Source: Pseudomonas sp. NCCP-436 (lineage in GTDB: Bacteria; Pseudomonadota; Gammaproteobacteria; Pseudomonadales; Pseudomonadaceae). From it: DNA of 48,001 nt. Shown piece after piece: positions 15,447-24,267 of the stretch. Below the pieces are notes generated by a model, which saw nothing but the letters and a program-made list of their open reading frames with translations, ran no database searches and was not told the origin of the DNA. Within the stretch, counting starts at the first letter, position 1, and each line of letters opens with the position of its first letter. The position numbers and the translations under genes were made by a program. Location: assembly GCF_019656335.1 (NCBI RefSeq), contig NZ_BPLZ01000021.1:1-48001 (forward strand), in the 5' to 3' direction.

Positions 15447-15914
15447 TCAGGCTTGGCTGAGAGGACGTTGCTGCGCGACTCTGGCAGTGCTGCCGCGACT
15501 GTCGTAGAGTCCGGGAGTATCCCCGCCACGCAGGATGCCGAGCAGGTTTCCGACCGTAGCCTGATTGGCACGGATCAGGCGGCCGTTGCGCAGGTTTGCT
15601 TCCTGGCAGCGCTGCAACAGCGAGGCCAGCTCCTCACTACGAGCCAGCAGCTGACCGCCCAGGGATGAACCTGCAGCCAGCGTCTCCAGGCCATGGCGGT
15701 CGGCACTGAAGCCTGCTTGCTGCAGCAGGCGGCTACGCTCGCTGCCATGCTGCTGGAGCAGGGTAAGTAGGGGGTGCTTGTCCTGCAGCAGACCTTCCAA
15801 GCGCGACAGATCGCGCTCGGTCAGGGCCTGATGCTCGGCTTCGATCAGCTCAAGCAACTGCCCGGCGGTGCCGATATCGGCAGTGAAAAGATCAAGCAGG
15901 GTGATGTCTTGCAT
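15447..15914 (-). CDS. flgN: flagellar export chaperone FlgN
   Basis: The 155-residue, mostly helical protein has the FlgN coiled-coil pattern: an N-terminal helix with ELIEAEHQALTERDLSRLE and a second long helix ending with GNLLGILRG. FlgN binds the C-termini of the hook-junction proteins FlgK and FlgL, both encoded downstream in this window, and carries them to the export gate. It follows flgM by 50 bp on the same strand. Confidence 0.92.
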   Translation of the reverse strand: MQDITLLDLFTADIGTAGQLLELIEAEHQALTERDLSRLEGLLQDKHPLLTLLQQHGSERSRLLQQAGFSADRHGLETLAAGSSLGGQLLARSEELASLLQRCQEANLRNGRLIRANQATVGNLLGILRGGDTPGLYDSRGSTARVAQQRPLSQA

Positions 15915-15964
15915 GGCGGGCTCTTGGGGGTCGGGCGTCCAACACCCCCAGCGCAGCCCGGAGA

Positions 15965-16300
15965 CTAGCGCTGGGATTCAAAATCAAGCAGCTTCTGGGC
16001 GACGCGCGTGCTGTCTACCTGATAGCTGCCGTCGGCAATGGCCTGCTTCAACTGAGCGATGCGCTCCTGGTTGATCACGGGCTGATCCTTCAGGCGTTCG
16101 CTGATGTTCTGCAGTTGCTGGGCTTCATGGCTAAGCTGCACGGACTCACCGCGGCTGCCGTTCTGTTCGCCGCTGGTGCTGATAGGTTCCTTGCTCGACT
16201 GCTGTGCCGACTCGCTGCGCTGGCTGGCTTGAGTCGTGCCGGCGCGCCCGGTAGAAGCGGGCGTGTTGGCATTGTTCAGCCGGTTGAAGTCAATGACCAT
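15965..16300 (-). CDS. flgM: anti-sigma-28 factor FlgM
   Basis: Start taken at 16300 ([10 protein letters not shown]), giving 111 residues; the longer frame from 16351 would swallow the promoter. The N-terminal half is low-complexity and disordered (Ser/Gln/Thr-rich), as needed for export through the hook-basal body. The C-terminal half holds the FliA-binding helices ([15 protein letters not shown] and [20 protein letters not shown]). FlgM holds FliA inactive until the hook is complete. A FliA-type promoter directly upstream makes an autoregulatory loop. Confidence 0.93.
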   Translation of the reverse strand: MVIDFNRLNNANTPASTGRAGTTQASQRSESAQQSSKEPISTSGEQNGSRGESVQLSHEAQQLQNISERLKDQPVINQERIAQLKQAIADGSYQVDSTRVAQKLLDFESQR

Positions 16301-16340
16301 GGTGCAGAACCTCGGGTGTATTGGTGGACGCTTGCCAAGC

Positions 16341-16367
16341 TTTTCGGCCACCGCCGGGAAAACTTTA
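16341..16367 (-). promoter_or_regulatory. FliA (sigma-28) promoter of flgM
   Basis: On the minus strand TAAA (16367-16364), a 15-bp spacer and GCCGAAAA (16348-16341) match the sigma-28 consensus TAAA-N15-GCCGATAA with one difference. The expected start site lies about 35 bp before the flgM ATG. Confidence 0.75.
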
Positions 16368-16435
16368 GGATTAATTTTATGTGCCAGTGAAGCAGTTTAG
16401 GAGATCGCCTGGCTACCGTACTACAAGAAACATGC

Positions 16436-17191
16436 CTACATGGCAACTTCTACCTGTCCCGGCCCCACTACCCGGGCCCGGATCACCCGCTGCGAGCGTA
16501 GGTTGCGCACACTTATCTGCTGCCCAGGAGTCCCGTCACTGAGGGCTTCGCCAGGCATGCGCACACTAACCGTGCCGCTGCGGGCGCTGATGACCACCTG
16601 ATCACCACGGCGTATTATCTCGACGCTTTGCAGATGCCCTGGTGCCAAAACCTGGTTGCTCCCCAGTTGGCGCGTCAATTTTTTGCCGATGGCCTGGGCC
16701 GGATCTGTAAGGAAGTTCTGCCCCAGCGTCCCCACGTCCTGTTCCACCAAGCGCAGGTCTTCTGCGCGCAGTACGCTCTGGCGCCTGAGTGGTCGGGTTG
16801 CAACCAGAACCGGGCGGTAGAGGCGAACCTCGGCAGGAACGAAGACGGTCCATGGTGAGTTACCGTCGCAGCGTACCCGTGTGGTGATGCGGCCCAGTGG
16901 CTGGGAAGGACTTTCCAGTGTCACATTCAGCTGCTGGCTGCAAACCGGCAGACGCAGACGTGGGTCGAGCCGGTTGATACGAATTTCATGACGCCCCGGG
17001 ATCTCGCTACGCTGTAGATAATCTCGGACAAGTTCCTCAAGAAAGGACTCGGTGGCGCCGATAAGCTCTTGGCTGCTGGTATAGGTTGTCGCCATGGCGC
17101 TATAGCCGACTGCCGGCAAAACGAGTAAAAGTGACAGTGCGGTAAGGCACTTTGCCAGTAGCTGACGAAATGATGACGTTATTGGCTTCAT
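16436..17191 (-). CDS. flgA: flagellar P-ring assembly chaperone FlgA
   Basis: Taken from the ATG at 17191 (MKPITSSFRQ), 251 residues. A signal peptide (hydrophobic core LTALSLLLVLPAVGYSA) sends it to the periplasm, where FlgA helps FlgI polymerise into the P ring. The C-terminal SAF-like domain is clear (PLRRQSVLRAEDLRLVEQD, GKKLTRQLGSNQVLAPGHL, and the end GQQISVRNLRSQRVIRARVV). It diverges from cheV across only 77 bp. An RpoN-like promoter in that spacer would start transcription almost at the ATG (see findings). Confidence 0.93.
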   Translation of the reverse strand: MKPITSSFRQLLAKCLTALSLLLVLPAVGYSAMATTYTSSQELIGATESFLEELVRDYLQRSEIPGRHEIRINRLDPRLRLPVCSQQLNVTLESPSQPLGRITTRVRCDGNSPWTVFVPAEVRLYRPVLVATRPLRRQSVLRAEDLRLVEQDVGTLGQNFLTDPAQAIGKKLTRQLGSNQVLAPGHLQSVEIIRRGDQVVISARSGTVSVRMPGEALSDGTPGQQISVRNLRSQRVIRARVVGPGQVEVAM

Positions 17192-17201
17192 GACCAAGAT
17201 G

Positions 17202-17219
17202 TAGCAAGCCTCGTGCCGC
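17202..17219 (-). promoter_or_regulatory. possible RpoN (-24/-12) promoter of flgA
   Basis: On the minus strand CGGCACGAGGCTTGCTA has GG (17217-17216) and GC (17205-17204) exactly 10 bp apart, and matches TGGCACG-N4-TTGCW but for the first base. The predicted start is at about 17192, next to the flgA ATG, which is an odd geometry and lowers confidence. Confidence 0.45.
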
Positions 17220-17268
17220 CTGCTAGGCTGCTAGGGGTAGGTGTTACTAGACGAGAAGGAGTCCGGGT

Positions 17269-18201
17269 ATGGCCGGATTGATGGATTCGGTTAACCAGCG
17301 AACGCAGCTGGTGGGGCAGAATCGCTTGGAGTTGCTGTTGTTTCGCCTGGATGGCCCTCAGCTGTACGGCATCAATGTGTTCAAGGTGAAGGAGGTGTTA
17401 CAGTGCCCCAACCTGACGATCATGCCCAAGTCCAGCCGGGTAGTGCGGGGGGTGGCCAACATCCGTGGTGGCACCATCCCCATTCTTGATTTGTCTATTG
17501 CCACCGGGCGGATGGCTCTTGGCGACCTCGAGAGCAGCTTCGTCATCATTACCGAGTACAACACCAAGGTTCAGGGTTTTCTGGTGCGTTCCGTCGAACG
17601 CATTGTCAACATGAACTGGGAGGAAATTCATCCGCCACCCAAGGGTACCGGCCGCGACCACTATCTGACGGCGGTGACTCGACTGGATCAGCAACTGGTC
17701 GAGATCATCGATGTGGAGAAGATCCTTGCCGAGGTAGCGCCCACCTCCGAGGTGATCTCCGATGGCGTGATCGATGAGCAGGTTCAGAGCAAGGCGGTGA
17801 CCAAGCACGTGCTGATTGTTGACGACTCGTCGGTAGCGCGTAAGCAGGTGTCACGCTGTCTGCAGACGGTGGGGGTGGAAGTTACGGCGCTGAATGATGG
17901 CCGCGAGGCGCTTACCTATCTGAAGAAGATGGCCGATGACGGGCGTAATCCGGATCAGGAGCTACTGATGTTGATCTCCGATATTGAGATGCCGGAGATG
18001 GACGGCTATACCCTGACTACCGAGATTCGAAACGATCCGCGCATGCAGAAGCTGCATATCCTCCTGCATACTTCGCTTTCCGGGGTGTTCAATCAGGCGA
18101 TGGTGAAGAAAGTCGGCGCTGACGACTTCCTGGCCAAGTTCAAGCCGGATGATCTGGCGGCTCGAGTAGTCGATCGGATTCGGCTGTCGGAAGGGGGCTG
18201 A
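17269..18201 (+). CDS. cheV: chemotaxis protein CheV
   Basis: The 310-residue protein fuses a CheW-like coupling domain (about 15-160; LLLFRLDGPQLYGINVFKVKE at its start) to a response-regulator receiver domain (about 178-305). The receiver has the acidic pair in VLIVDDSS, the phospho-acceptor aspartate in LISDIEMPEMDGY, and the lysine in FLAKFKPDD. CheV couples CheA to chemoreceptors and adapts by phosphorylation. AGAAGGAG precedes the ATG. It is followed by cheR after 24 bp, the standard Pseudomonas cheV-cheR pair next to flgA. Confidence 0.95.
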   Translation: MAGLMDSVNQRTQLVGQNRLELLLFRLDGPQLYGINVFKVKEVLQCPNLTIMPKSSRVVRGVANIRGGTIPILDLSIATGRMALGDLESSFVIITEYNTKVQGFLVRSVERIVNMNWEEIHPPPKGTGRDHYLTAVTRLDQQLVEIIDVEKILAEVAPTSEVISDGVIDEQVQSKAVTKHVLIVDDSSVARKQVSRCLQTVGVEVTALNDGREALTYLKKMADDGRNPDQELLMLISDIEMPEMDGYTLTTEIRNDPRMQKLHILLHTSLSGVFNQAMVKKVGADDFLAKFKPDDLAARVVDRIRLSEGG

Positions 18202-18225
18202 GGGGAAACTCTCGGTGAATGTTAT

Positions 18226-19071
18226 GTGTGTGAGGCGGCACTAGTGTCTTCAGGCAATGTGGATTTCGAGCAGTTCCGGGTTTTCTTGGAAAAGGCCTGC
18301 GGTATTCTGCTGGGCAGCAATAAGCAGTACTTGGTATCCAGCCGTCTGAACAAACTGATGGAGCAGAATGGCATCAAGACCCTCGGCGAGCTGGTGCAGC
18401 GTATGCAGAGCCAGCCTCGCGGAGGGCTGCGTGAGCAGGTGGTCGACGCCATGACGACCAACGAGACGCTGTGGTTCCGGGATACCTATCCGTTCGAAGT
18501 GCTCAAGAGCCGGGTCTTGCCCGAACTGATCAAGGCCTATCCGGGGCAGCGGTTGCGCATCTGGTCGGCCGCCTGCTCGTCGGGGCAGGAGCCGTACTCG
18601 CTGGCGATGGCTATTGACGAGTTCGAGAGAACCAATCTGGGTCAGTTGAAGGCGGGTGCTCAGATCGTCGCGACCGACCTGTCGCCCTCAATGCTCGCAA
18701 ACTGCCGTTCGGGCGAGTATGACAGCCTGGCAATGGGGCGCGGTCTGTCGCAGGAGCGCCTGCAGCGCTACTTCGATCCCAAGGGGCCAGGGCGCTGGCA
18801 GGTCAAGCCGCTGATCAAAAGTCGCGTCGAATTTCGCCCGCTGAACCTGCTGGACAGCTATGCCACCCTCGGTAAGTTCGACATCGTGTTTTGCCGCAAT
18901 GTGCTGATCTACTTTTCCGCCGAAGTGAAGAAGGACATCCTCACGCGCATTCATGCCACGCTTAAGCCGGGTGGTTATCTGTTCCTCGGAGCATCAGAGG
19001 CACTCAACGGGTTGCCTGACAAGTACCAGATGGTGCAGTGCAATCCGGGGATCATCTACCGGGCCAAGTAG
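18226..19071 (+). CDS. cheR: chemotaxis methyltransferase CheR
   Basis: A 275-281-residue SAM-dependent methyltransferase that methylates receptor glutamates. The N-terminal helical domain (about 10-85) ends in AMTTNETLWFRD, and the catalytic domain has the SAM motif RIWSAACSSGQEPYSLAM, the VATDLSPSML loop, and FDIVFCRNVLIYF. The start is uncertain: an ATG at 18226 or the GTG at 18244 (SSGNVDFEQF), which matches CheR1-type N-termini better and has GAGG about 10 bp upstream. It is co-transcribed with cheV and ends at a strong palindromic terminator. Confidence 0.95.
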   Translation: MCEAALVSSGNVDFEQFRVFLEKACGILLGSNKQYLVSSRLNKLMEQNGIKTLGELVQRMQSQPRGGLREQVVDAMTTNETLWFRDTYPFEVLKSRVLPELIKAYPGQRLRIWSAACSSGQEPYSLAMAIDEFERTNLGQLKAGAQIVATDLSPSMLANCRSGEYDSLAMGRGLSQERLQRYFDPKGPGRWQVKPLIKSRVEFRPLNLLDSYATLGKFDIVFCRNVLIYFSAEVKKDILTRIHATLKPGGYLFLGASEALNGLPDKYQMVQCNPGIIYRAK

Positions 19072-19085
19072 GCCGGGATGAACCG

Positions 19086-19119
19086 ACACAAACGGGAGGC
19101 CATGGCCTCCCGTTTGTGT
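19086..19119 (+). terminator. cheR terminator (34-bp perfect palindrome)
   Basis: Arms ACACAAACGGGAGGCC and GGCCTCCCGTTTGTGT flank a central AT, so all 34 bp are self-complementary; a TTGTGTTTG tail runs out of the right arm. It lies 15 bp after cheR and separates it from the RpoN-driven flgB operon. Confidence 0.85.
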
Positions 19120-19251
19120 TTGCGTCTGGCTGCTCTGGGAGCTGTCAGGCTTTGCCGCCTGTTTGCCAGTAGGCGGTAAGGCTTTGCCGCTTTTCTGCCT
19201 GGATGTCGCTAAAGTTTATTCAAGCTTTTGAATTTATTGATGTTTATTGGT

Positions 19252-19267
19252 TGGCACGGCCTTTGCT
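19252..19267 (+). promoter_or_regulatory. RpoN (sigma-54) promoter of flgBCDE
   Basis: TGGCACG-GCCT-TTGCT matches the -24/-12 consensus with GG (19253-19254) and GC (19265-19266) 10 bp apart. The start site is expected near 19278, 35 bp before flgB. In Pseudomonas such class II/III flagellar promoters need FleQ or the FleR activator. Confidence 0.9.
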
Positions 19268-19312
19268 GAGTGTTCTCCAACAGTAAATCCGGATTGCCGG
19301 TGAGGGCGCCAC

Positions 19313-19714
19313 ATGAGCATCAATTTTGACAATGCACTTGGTATCCATGAGCGGGCACTTGGCTTTCGCGCTCAGCGCGCCGAGGTTCTGGCCAACAACA
19401 TCGCTAACGCGGACACTCCGCACTACAAGGCACGTGACCTGGATTTCGCCAGCGTGCTGGCCGAGCAGAGTGCGCAGCGTGGCAGTGTCTCGCTGAACCG
19501 TACTCACGATCGTCATATTCCGGCCGAAGGGATCCAGAGTGGTGAGGGGCAGGCCTCCTACCGTGTGCCCTTCCATGCGTCGCTGGATCAGAACACCGTC
19601 GATCTGCAGGTCGAGCAGGCCAACTACGCCGAGAACGCGGTTCACTTTCAGGCGAGCTTCACTTTTCTCAATAGCAAGTTCAAAGGGCTGACCACCGCTC
19701 TGCGCGGCGAATAA
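19313..19714 (+). CDS. flgB: flagellar proximal rod protein FlgB
   Basis: A 133-residue rod subunit built into the axial drive shaft in the periplasm. The N-terminal NNIANADTPHYKARDLDF is the flagellar rod signature, the C-terminal helix (YAENAVHFQASFTFLNSKF) is the coiled-coil partner. It is the first gene of the RpoN-driven flgBCDE unit and is 11 bp from flgC. Confidence 0.96.
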   Translation: MSINFDNALGIHERALGFRAQRAEVLANNIANADTPHYKARDLDFASVLAEQSAQRGSVSLNRTHDRHIPAEGIQSGEGQASYRVPFHASLDQNTVDLQVEQANYAENAVHFQASFTFLNSKFKGLTTALRGE

Positions 19715-19725
19715 GGAGCGTAATC

Positions 19726-20169
19726 ATGTCTCTCGCCAATGTTTTCAACATCGCCGGAACCGGCATGAGTGCCCAGAGCACTCGGCTCAACACCATTTCC
19801 AGCAACATTGCCAACGCTGAGACGGTGTCCTCAAGTCTGGATCAGACCTACAGGGCTCGTCATCCAGTGTTTGCCACTGTCTACCAGCAGGCTCAGAACG
19901 GTGACCGTGGATCCTTGTTCGCGGAGCAGGATGAGGTCGGCCGTGGTGTGCAGGTGCTGGGAGTTGTCGAGGATCAGAGCAGTCTGCAGCCTCGCTACGA
20001 GCCAGATCATCCCATGGCCAATGCTGACGGCTATGTCTATTACCCGAATGTCAACGTGGTCGAGGAAATGGCGGACATGATTTCTGCCAGTCGTGCGTTT
20101 CAGACCAACGTTGAAATGATGAATACCGCCAAGCAGATGCTGCAGCGGGTACTGACGCTGGGCCAGTAG
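19726..20169 (+). CDS. flgC: flagellar proximal rod protein FlgC
   Basis: The 147-residue rod subunit shows the rod/hook N-terminal motif (TRLNTISSNIANAETVSSS) and the conserved C-terminal NVNVVEEMADMISASRAFQ helix, which packs with the N-terminal helix in the rod. It has a GGAG site 8 bp before the ATG and lies between flgB and flgD. Confidence 0.96.
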   Translation: MSLANVFNIAGTGMSAQSTRLNTISSNIANAETVSSSLDQTYRARHPVFATVYQQAQNGDRGSLFAEQDEVGRGVQVLGVVEDQSSLQPRYEPDHPMANADGYVYYPNVNVVEEMADMISASRAFQTNVEMMNTAKQMLQRVLTLGQ

Positions 20170-20191
20170 GCCATCGCGAGGAAGATAGAAA

Positions 20192-20857
20192 ATGAGCACA
20201 GTCAGTAGTGCTGGCTCGGTACTGGATCAGTACCAGCATCAGCAGGCAACCGGGCAGAACAAGGAGCTTGGTAAGAGCGAATTTCTTAATTTGCTGGTGG
20301 CGCAGCTCAACAACCAGAATCCGCTGGAGCCTCAGGGGAATGGTGAGTTCATTGCTCAGTTGGCCCAGTTCAGCCAGTTGGAGGGCATCGAGAATCTCAA
20401 CAATAGTATGGGGGCGCTGCTGTCTACCTATCAGTCTTCACAGGCCCTGCAGGCCTCTTCGCTGGTCGGTCGCAAGGTGATCGTGCCGACTGACAAGGCG
20501 GTGGTCGATACCAGCGAAAGCTTTAAGGCGAGCGCCGTTCTTCCGGTAAGCAGCAGTAATGTGTACGTCAACGTCTACGACAACTCCGGCGCGTTAGTGA
20601 GCCGGATCAATCTGGGGCAGCAGGAAGCTGGCAATGTCAGTTTCATCTGGGATGGCAAGAACAGCAATGGCGAGCTGATGCCGCCGGGTACTTATAAGTT
20701 CGAGGCCCAGGCTACCTACGGTGACGAAGCCAAGGGGCTTTACACCCTGCTGCCGGCCAATGTCGACAGTGTCATCCTCGGGGGGAGCGAACTGCTGCTG
20801 AATCTTGCAGGGCTTGGCAGTGTCCCGCTGTCTAGCGTCCAGGTCATCGGCCAGTAA
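20192..20857 (+). CDS. flgD: flagellar hook assembly scaffold FlgD
   Basis: The 221-residue hook cap. The N-terminal region (LGKSEFLNLLVAQLNNQNPL) is the FlgD signature that directs export and capping. The C-terminal half has the FlgD Tudor-like and Fn3-like domains (SFIWDGKNSNGELMPPGTYK). It sits at the rod tip while FlgE subunits polymerise, then is discarded. A GAGGAAG site precedes the ATG. Confidence 0.95.
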   Translation: MSTVSSAGSVLDQYQHQQATGQNKELGKSEFLNLLVAQLNNQNPLEPQGNGEFIAQLAQFSQLEGIENLNNSMGALLSTYQSSQALQASSLVGRKVIVPTDKAVVDTSESFKASAVLPVSSSNVYVNVYDNSGALVSRINLGQQEAGNVSFIWDGKNSNGELMPPGTYKFEAQATYGDEAKGLYTLLPANVDSVILGGSELLLNLAGLGSVPLSSVQVIGQ

Positions 20858-20896
20858 TTTCAGGTTCTGCCGGAAACCCCGGCGAAGGAGTCTTGC

Positions 20897-22444
20897 ATGT
20901 CTTTCAACATTGGCCTCAGCGGTTTGCGCGCTGCCTCCAAGGATCTCAACATCACTGGTAACAACATTGCCAACGCCGGTACTGCAGGGTTCAAACAGTC
21001 ACGGGCGGAGTTTTCCGATGTCTATACGGCCTCCATTCTCGGCGGCGGTAGCGTGAAGCAGGGCAGTGGGGTGCTGCTGTCGAACGTCTCGCAGCTGTTC
21101 AATCAAGGGAACATCAACTACACGCAGAACGTGCTGGACCTGGCCATTAACGGCAACGGTTTCTTCCAGGTCAGCAACAATGGTGCGCTGAGCTATACCC
21201 GTGCCGGCTATTTTGGTACGGATCGAGAGGGTTATATCGTCGATAACTTTGGTTACAACCTGCAGGGCTATTTGGTTGATGCCAACGGTGTGCTGCAGCC
21301 GGGTGTGGTGGGCAACCTGCGTGTTGATGCTACCAACCAGGAGCCGCGCGCTACCTCCCAGGCCGAGCAGCGTTTCAATTTGAACTCGCGCCTGAGCGAG
21401 CCGGTTAATGGCCCGTTCAGCCCGACGGATCCGACGACCTATAACTCGTCCACTTCGTTCAATATCTACGACACTCAGGGCAATGCCCATGTGTTTTCTC
21501 AGTACTTCGTCAAGACCGGGCCGAACCAGTGGCGCATGGATGTACTGATTGACGGTGCTCATCCCAAGGCTGGTGAGGCGAATCTGGCGGCGCGAGAAGT
21601 ATTGGAGGGTGGTGGTACTCCTGCCGCTGTACTGGCTGCAGCTCTCGGAGCTCTGGAGGACCCCTCGGATTTTCGCAGTCGTATTGATGCGCAGGTATCG
21701 CCGATGCTTGCTGCGGTGCCGGCACCGACTTCCGAGGACATTCTCGCTGCTATCGTACGGGTGGGGAACAATTCGCCTATCTCTATGGAGCTGGAGTTTG
21801 ATGCTGCGGGCAAGCTGCAGCCCATAGGTGCTTCGGCCAACGTCTATGACCCCAATGTCAATCCTGCCCCACCGATGACGGCGGATCACTTCTGGGTCAT
21901 CAACCAGGATGGCACTCTGACCTTGCGGGGGAATCAGTGGACGCCTTCGACGCTGTCGGGAGATCCGGCTATTCCGGTAGCCAATGGTGCTTTGCCCAAT
22001 ACTGAAGGTATGCGGCTGGATATCCGTGGTGCCACCCAGTATTCCAGCAGCTTTGCCGTCAACAGTGTGGTGCAGGATGGCTACACCACTGGTGAACTGG
22101 CGGGGCTGGAGGTGGACGAGAACGGCATGATCTATGGCCGTTATACCAATGGCCAGTCCAGGGTGCAGGGGCAGCTGCTATTGGCAGATTTCGCCAACGT
22201 GCAGGGCCTGACTCCGGTTGGCAAAACCCAGTGGGTGGAGTCGCTGGCCTCTGGTGAGCCGGTGCGCAACCCGCCACGATCCGGCACTTTGGGGGCTGTG
22301 CAATCGGGGGCTCTGGAGGACTCCAACGTTGAGCTGTCGGATCAACTGGTTAACCTGATCGTTGCTCAACGCAATTATCAGGCCAACGCCAAAACTATCG
22401 AAACCGAGAGTGCCATCACCCAGACCATCATCAACCTGCGCTGA
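20897..22444 (+). CDS. flgE: flagellar hook protein FlgE
   Basis: The 515-residue hook subunit opens with the rod/hook motif ([19 protein letters not shown]) and ends with the conserved [20 protein letters not shown] coiled-coil. The central surface domain (about residues 190-380) is larger than that of short enteric FlgE and contains an Ala-rich segment near residues 225-260, in the part that varies between species. It is the last gene of the flgBCDE unit and is followed by a perfect 14-bp-stem terminator. Confidence 0.96.
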   Translation: MSFNIGLSGLRAASKDLNITGNNIANAGTAGFKQSRAEFSDVYTASILGGGSVKQGSGVLLSNVSQLFNQGNINYTQNVLDLAINGNGFFQVSNNGALSYTRAGYFGTDREGYIVDNFGYNLQGYLVDANGVLQPGVVGNLRVDATNQEPRATSQAEQRFNLNSRLSEPVNGPFSPTDPTTYNSSTSFNIYDTQGNAHVFSQYFVKTGPNQWRMDVLIDGAHPKAGEANLAAREVLEGGGTPAAVLAAALGALEDPSDFRSRIDAQVSPMLAAVPAPTSEDILAAIVRVGNNSPISMELEFDAAGKLQPIGASANVYDPNVNPAPPMTADHFWVINQDGTLTLRGNQWTPSTLSGDPAIPVANGALPNTEGMRLDIRGATQYSSSFAVNSVVQDGYTTGELAGLEVDENGMIYGRYTNGQSRVQGQLLLADFANVQGLTPVGKTQWVESLASGEPVRNPPRSGTLGAVQSGALEDSNVELSDQLVNLIVAQRNYQANAKTIETESAITQTIINLR

Positions 22445-22458
22445 TGAGTCTCATCCGT

Positions 22459-22491
22459 GACAAAGCGGCAAGACAGACTTGCCGCTTTGTC
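22459..22491 (+). terminator. flgE terminator
   Basis: GACAAAGCGGCAAG (22459-22472) pairs perfectly with CTTGCCGCTTTGTC (22478-22491) around ACAGA, followed by TTGTCTG. It separates flgBCDE from flgFGHIJKL, which has its own promoter. Confidence 0.8.
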
Positions 22492-22589
22492 TTGTCTGAA
22501 CCGGCAAAACCTCGCCGCTTATTTTCATTCTTTTCTGCGTGCTCATAAAAAATCCTTTTTAATCAGTATCTTGTATTTGTTTTTGTGGG

Positions 22590-22605
22590 TGGCATGGGCT
22601 TTGCT
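22590..22605 (+). promoter_or_regulatory. RpoN (sigma-54) promoter of flgFGHIJKL
   Basis: TGGCATG-GGCT-TTGCT has GG (22591-22592) and GC (22603-22604) 10 bp apart, one base from consensus. The expected start near 22616 leaves about 39 bp of leader before flgF. Confidence 0.88.
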
Positions 22606-22654
22606 TGGGAGTCTGTGAAAGAGCCAAGGGTTCGTCGCTCACTCGGAGAAACAG

Positions 22655-23395
22655 ATGGACAAGATGCTGTACGTCGCCATGACCGGTGCGCAGAACAACA
22701 CACTGGGTCTGCGTGCTCATGCCAACAACCTGGCCAACGTTTCCACCTCGGGATTTCGTCGTGACTTCGAGCAGGCACGAGCTATGCCGTTGTTCGGTGA
22801 AACCTTTCCTGCGCGAGTGTTTGCCATGAGCGAGCGACCGGCGACGGATTTCCGCCCAGGCTCGTTGCAGGAGACCGGGCGCGATCTTGACGTTGCCATC
22901 GGCGGGCAGGGCTGGATTGCCGTGCAGGCACCGGACGGCGGTGAAGCCTATGTGCGCACTGCCAGTCTCAACATTGACGCTTTGGGAATTCTGCGTACCG
23001 GCAACGGCTTGCCGGTAATGGGCAATGCAGGGCCGATTGCCGTGCCGCCGGAGCAGAAGGTGGAGATTGGCCAGGACGGCACCATCAGTATTCGTGCGCT
23101 GGGTGAAGCCCCCAATGTGTTGGCCGAGGTCGACCGCATCAAGCTGGTCAACCCGGATCCGAAAAGTCTGGAGAAGGGCACTGACGGCCTGATCCGGGTC
23201 AGGGGGCAGGCTGCCGCAGAGCCGGACGCCACTGTGCAACTGACTTCCGGCTTCCTTGAGGCGAGCAACGTCAATGCGGTGGAGGAGATGACGGCGATTC
23301 TTTCGCTGTCTCGTCAGTTTGAGTTGTCGGTGAAGATGATGCGCACCGCCGAAGATAACTCCGCCGCCATGGCTCGGGTTTTGCAGATTAGCTAA
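22655..23395 (+). CDS. flgF: flagellar proximal rod protein FlgF
   Basis: The 246-residue rod subunit carries the N-terminal motif LRAHANNLANVSTSGFRRDF and C-terminal SNVNAVEEMTAILSLSRQFE. The middle (DLDVAIGGQGWIAVQAPDGG) is the FlgF/FlgG core. A CTCGGAG site precedes the ATG. It is the first gene of the second RpoN-driven operon and is followed by its paralogue flgG. Confidence 0.96.
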   Translation: MDKMLYVAMTGAQNNTLGLRAHANNLANVSTSGFRRDFEQARAMPLFGETFPARVFAMSERPATDFRPGSLQETGRDLDVAIGGQGWIAVQAPDGGEAYVRTASLNIDALGILRTGNGLPVMGNAGPIAVPPEQKVEIGQDGTISIRALGEAPNVLAEVDRIKLVNPDPKSLEKGTDGLIRVRGQAAAEPDATVQLTSGFLEASNVNAVEEMTAILSLSRQFELSVKMMRTAEDNSAAMARVLQIS

Positions 23396-23441
23396 TTACC
23401 AGAACGCGGCGTCATGAAAACGACGCCCGAGGAGAGACGAT

Positions 23442-24227
23442 ATGCTTCCGGCACTGTGGGTCAGCAAGACCGGTCTGTCCGCCCAGGACATGAACCTGAC
23501 CACCATTTCCAACAACCTGGCCAATGTCGCCACTACCGGCTTCAAGCGTGACCGCGCCGAGTTTGAGGATCTGCTGTACCAGATCCGCCGGCAACCTGGC
23601 GCGCAGTCCAGTCAGGACAGCGAGCTGCCTTCCGGTCTGCAGTTGGGAACCGGGGTGCGCGTGGCCGGTACGCAAAAGATCTTTACTCCCGGTAGTCTGC
23701 AGACAACCGAGCAGCCGTTGGATCTGGCCATCAACGGTCGTGGCTTCTTCCAGATCCTGCAGCCGGACGGCACCATCGCCTATACCCGTGATGGCAGCTT
23801 CCATCTCAATGCCGATGGCCAGATCGTCACCTCGCAGGGCTTTGCCCTGGAGCCGGCCATCGTTCTTCCTGGGGAAGTGCGTACCTTCACTGTCGGTGAG
23901 GACGGTACCGTGTCGGTTACCACTGCTGGCAACCCGCAGCCGCAGATAATCGGCAACATCCAGTTGGCCGACTTCGTCAACCCGGCCGGCCTGGAAGCTG
24001 TCGGCAACAACCAGTTCCTCGAGACTGCCTCCAGCGGTGCGCCGCAGGTGAGCAATCCGGGGCTCAACGGTGTGGGTACCACATTGCAGAACACTCTGGA
24101 GAACTCCAACGTCAGCGTAGTAGAGGAGCTGGTCAACATGATCACGACCCAGCGGGCCTACGAGATGAACTCCAAAGTGATCTCCACAGCCGATCAGATG
24201 CTGTCGTTCGTGACGCAGAACCTCTGA
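23442..24227 (+). CDS. flgG: flagellar distal rod protein FlgG
   Basis: The 261-residue distal rod subunit begins [19 protein letters not shown], then [19 protein letters not shown], and has the long FlgG-specific insert [17 protein letters not shown], which distinguishes it from FlgE and gives rod stiffness. The C-terminal helix is [20 protein letters not shown]. It lies between flgF and flgH with ribosome site GAGGAGAG. Confidence 0.97.
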   Translation: MLPALWVSKTGLSAQDMNLTTISNNLANVATTGFKRDRAEFEDLLYQIRRQPGAQSSQDSELPSGLQLGTGVRVAGTQKIFTPGSLQTTEQPLDLAINGRGFFQILQPDGTIAYTRDGSFHLNADGQIVTSQGFALEPAIVLPGEVRTFTVGEDGTVSVTTAGNPQPQIIGNIQLADFVNPAGLEAVGNNQFLETASSGAPQVSNPGLNGVGTTLQNTLENSNVSVVEELVNMITTQRAYEMNSKVISTADQMLSFVTQNL

Positions 24228-24267
24228 TTTTCCTGATTTCGCTCTGAATGCCGCGAGGTATGTGGCC

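Noticed and set aside
16368..16400. RpoN promoter for flgM (a TGGCAC on the minus strand near 16385)
   Set aside because: There is no GC at the required 10-bp distance; the FliA element explains flgM better.
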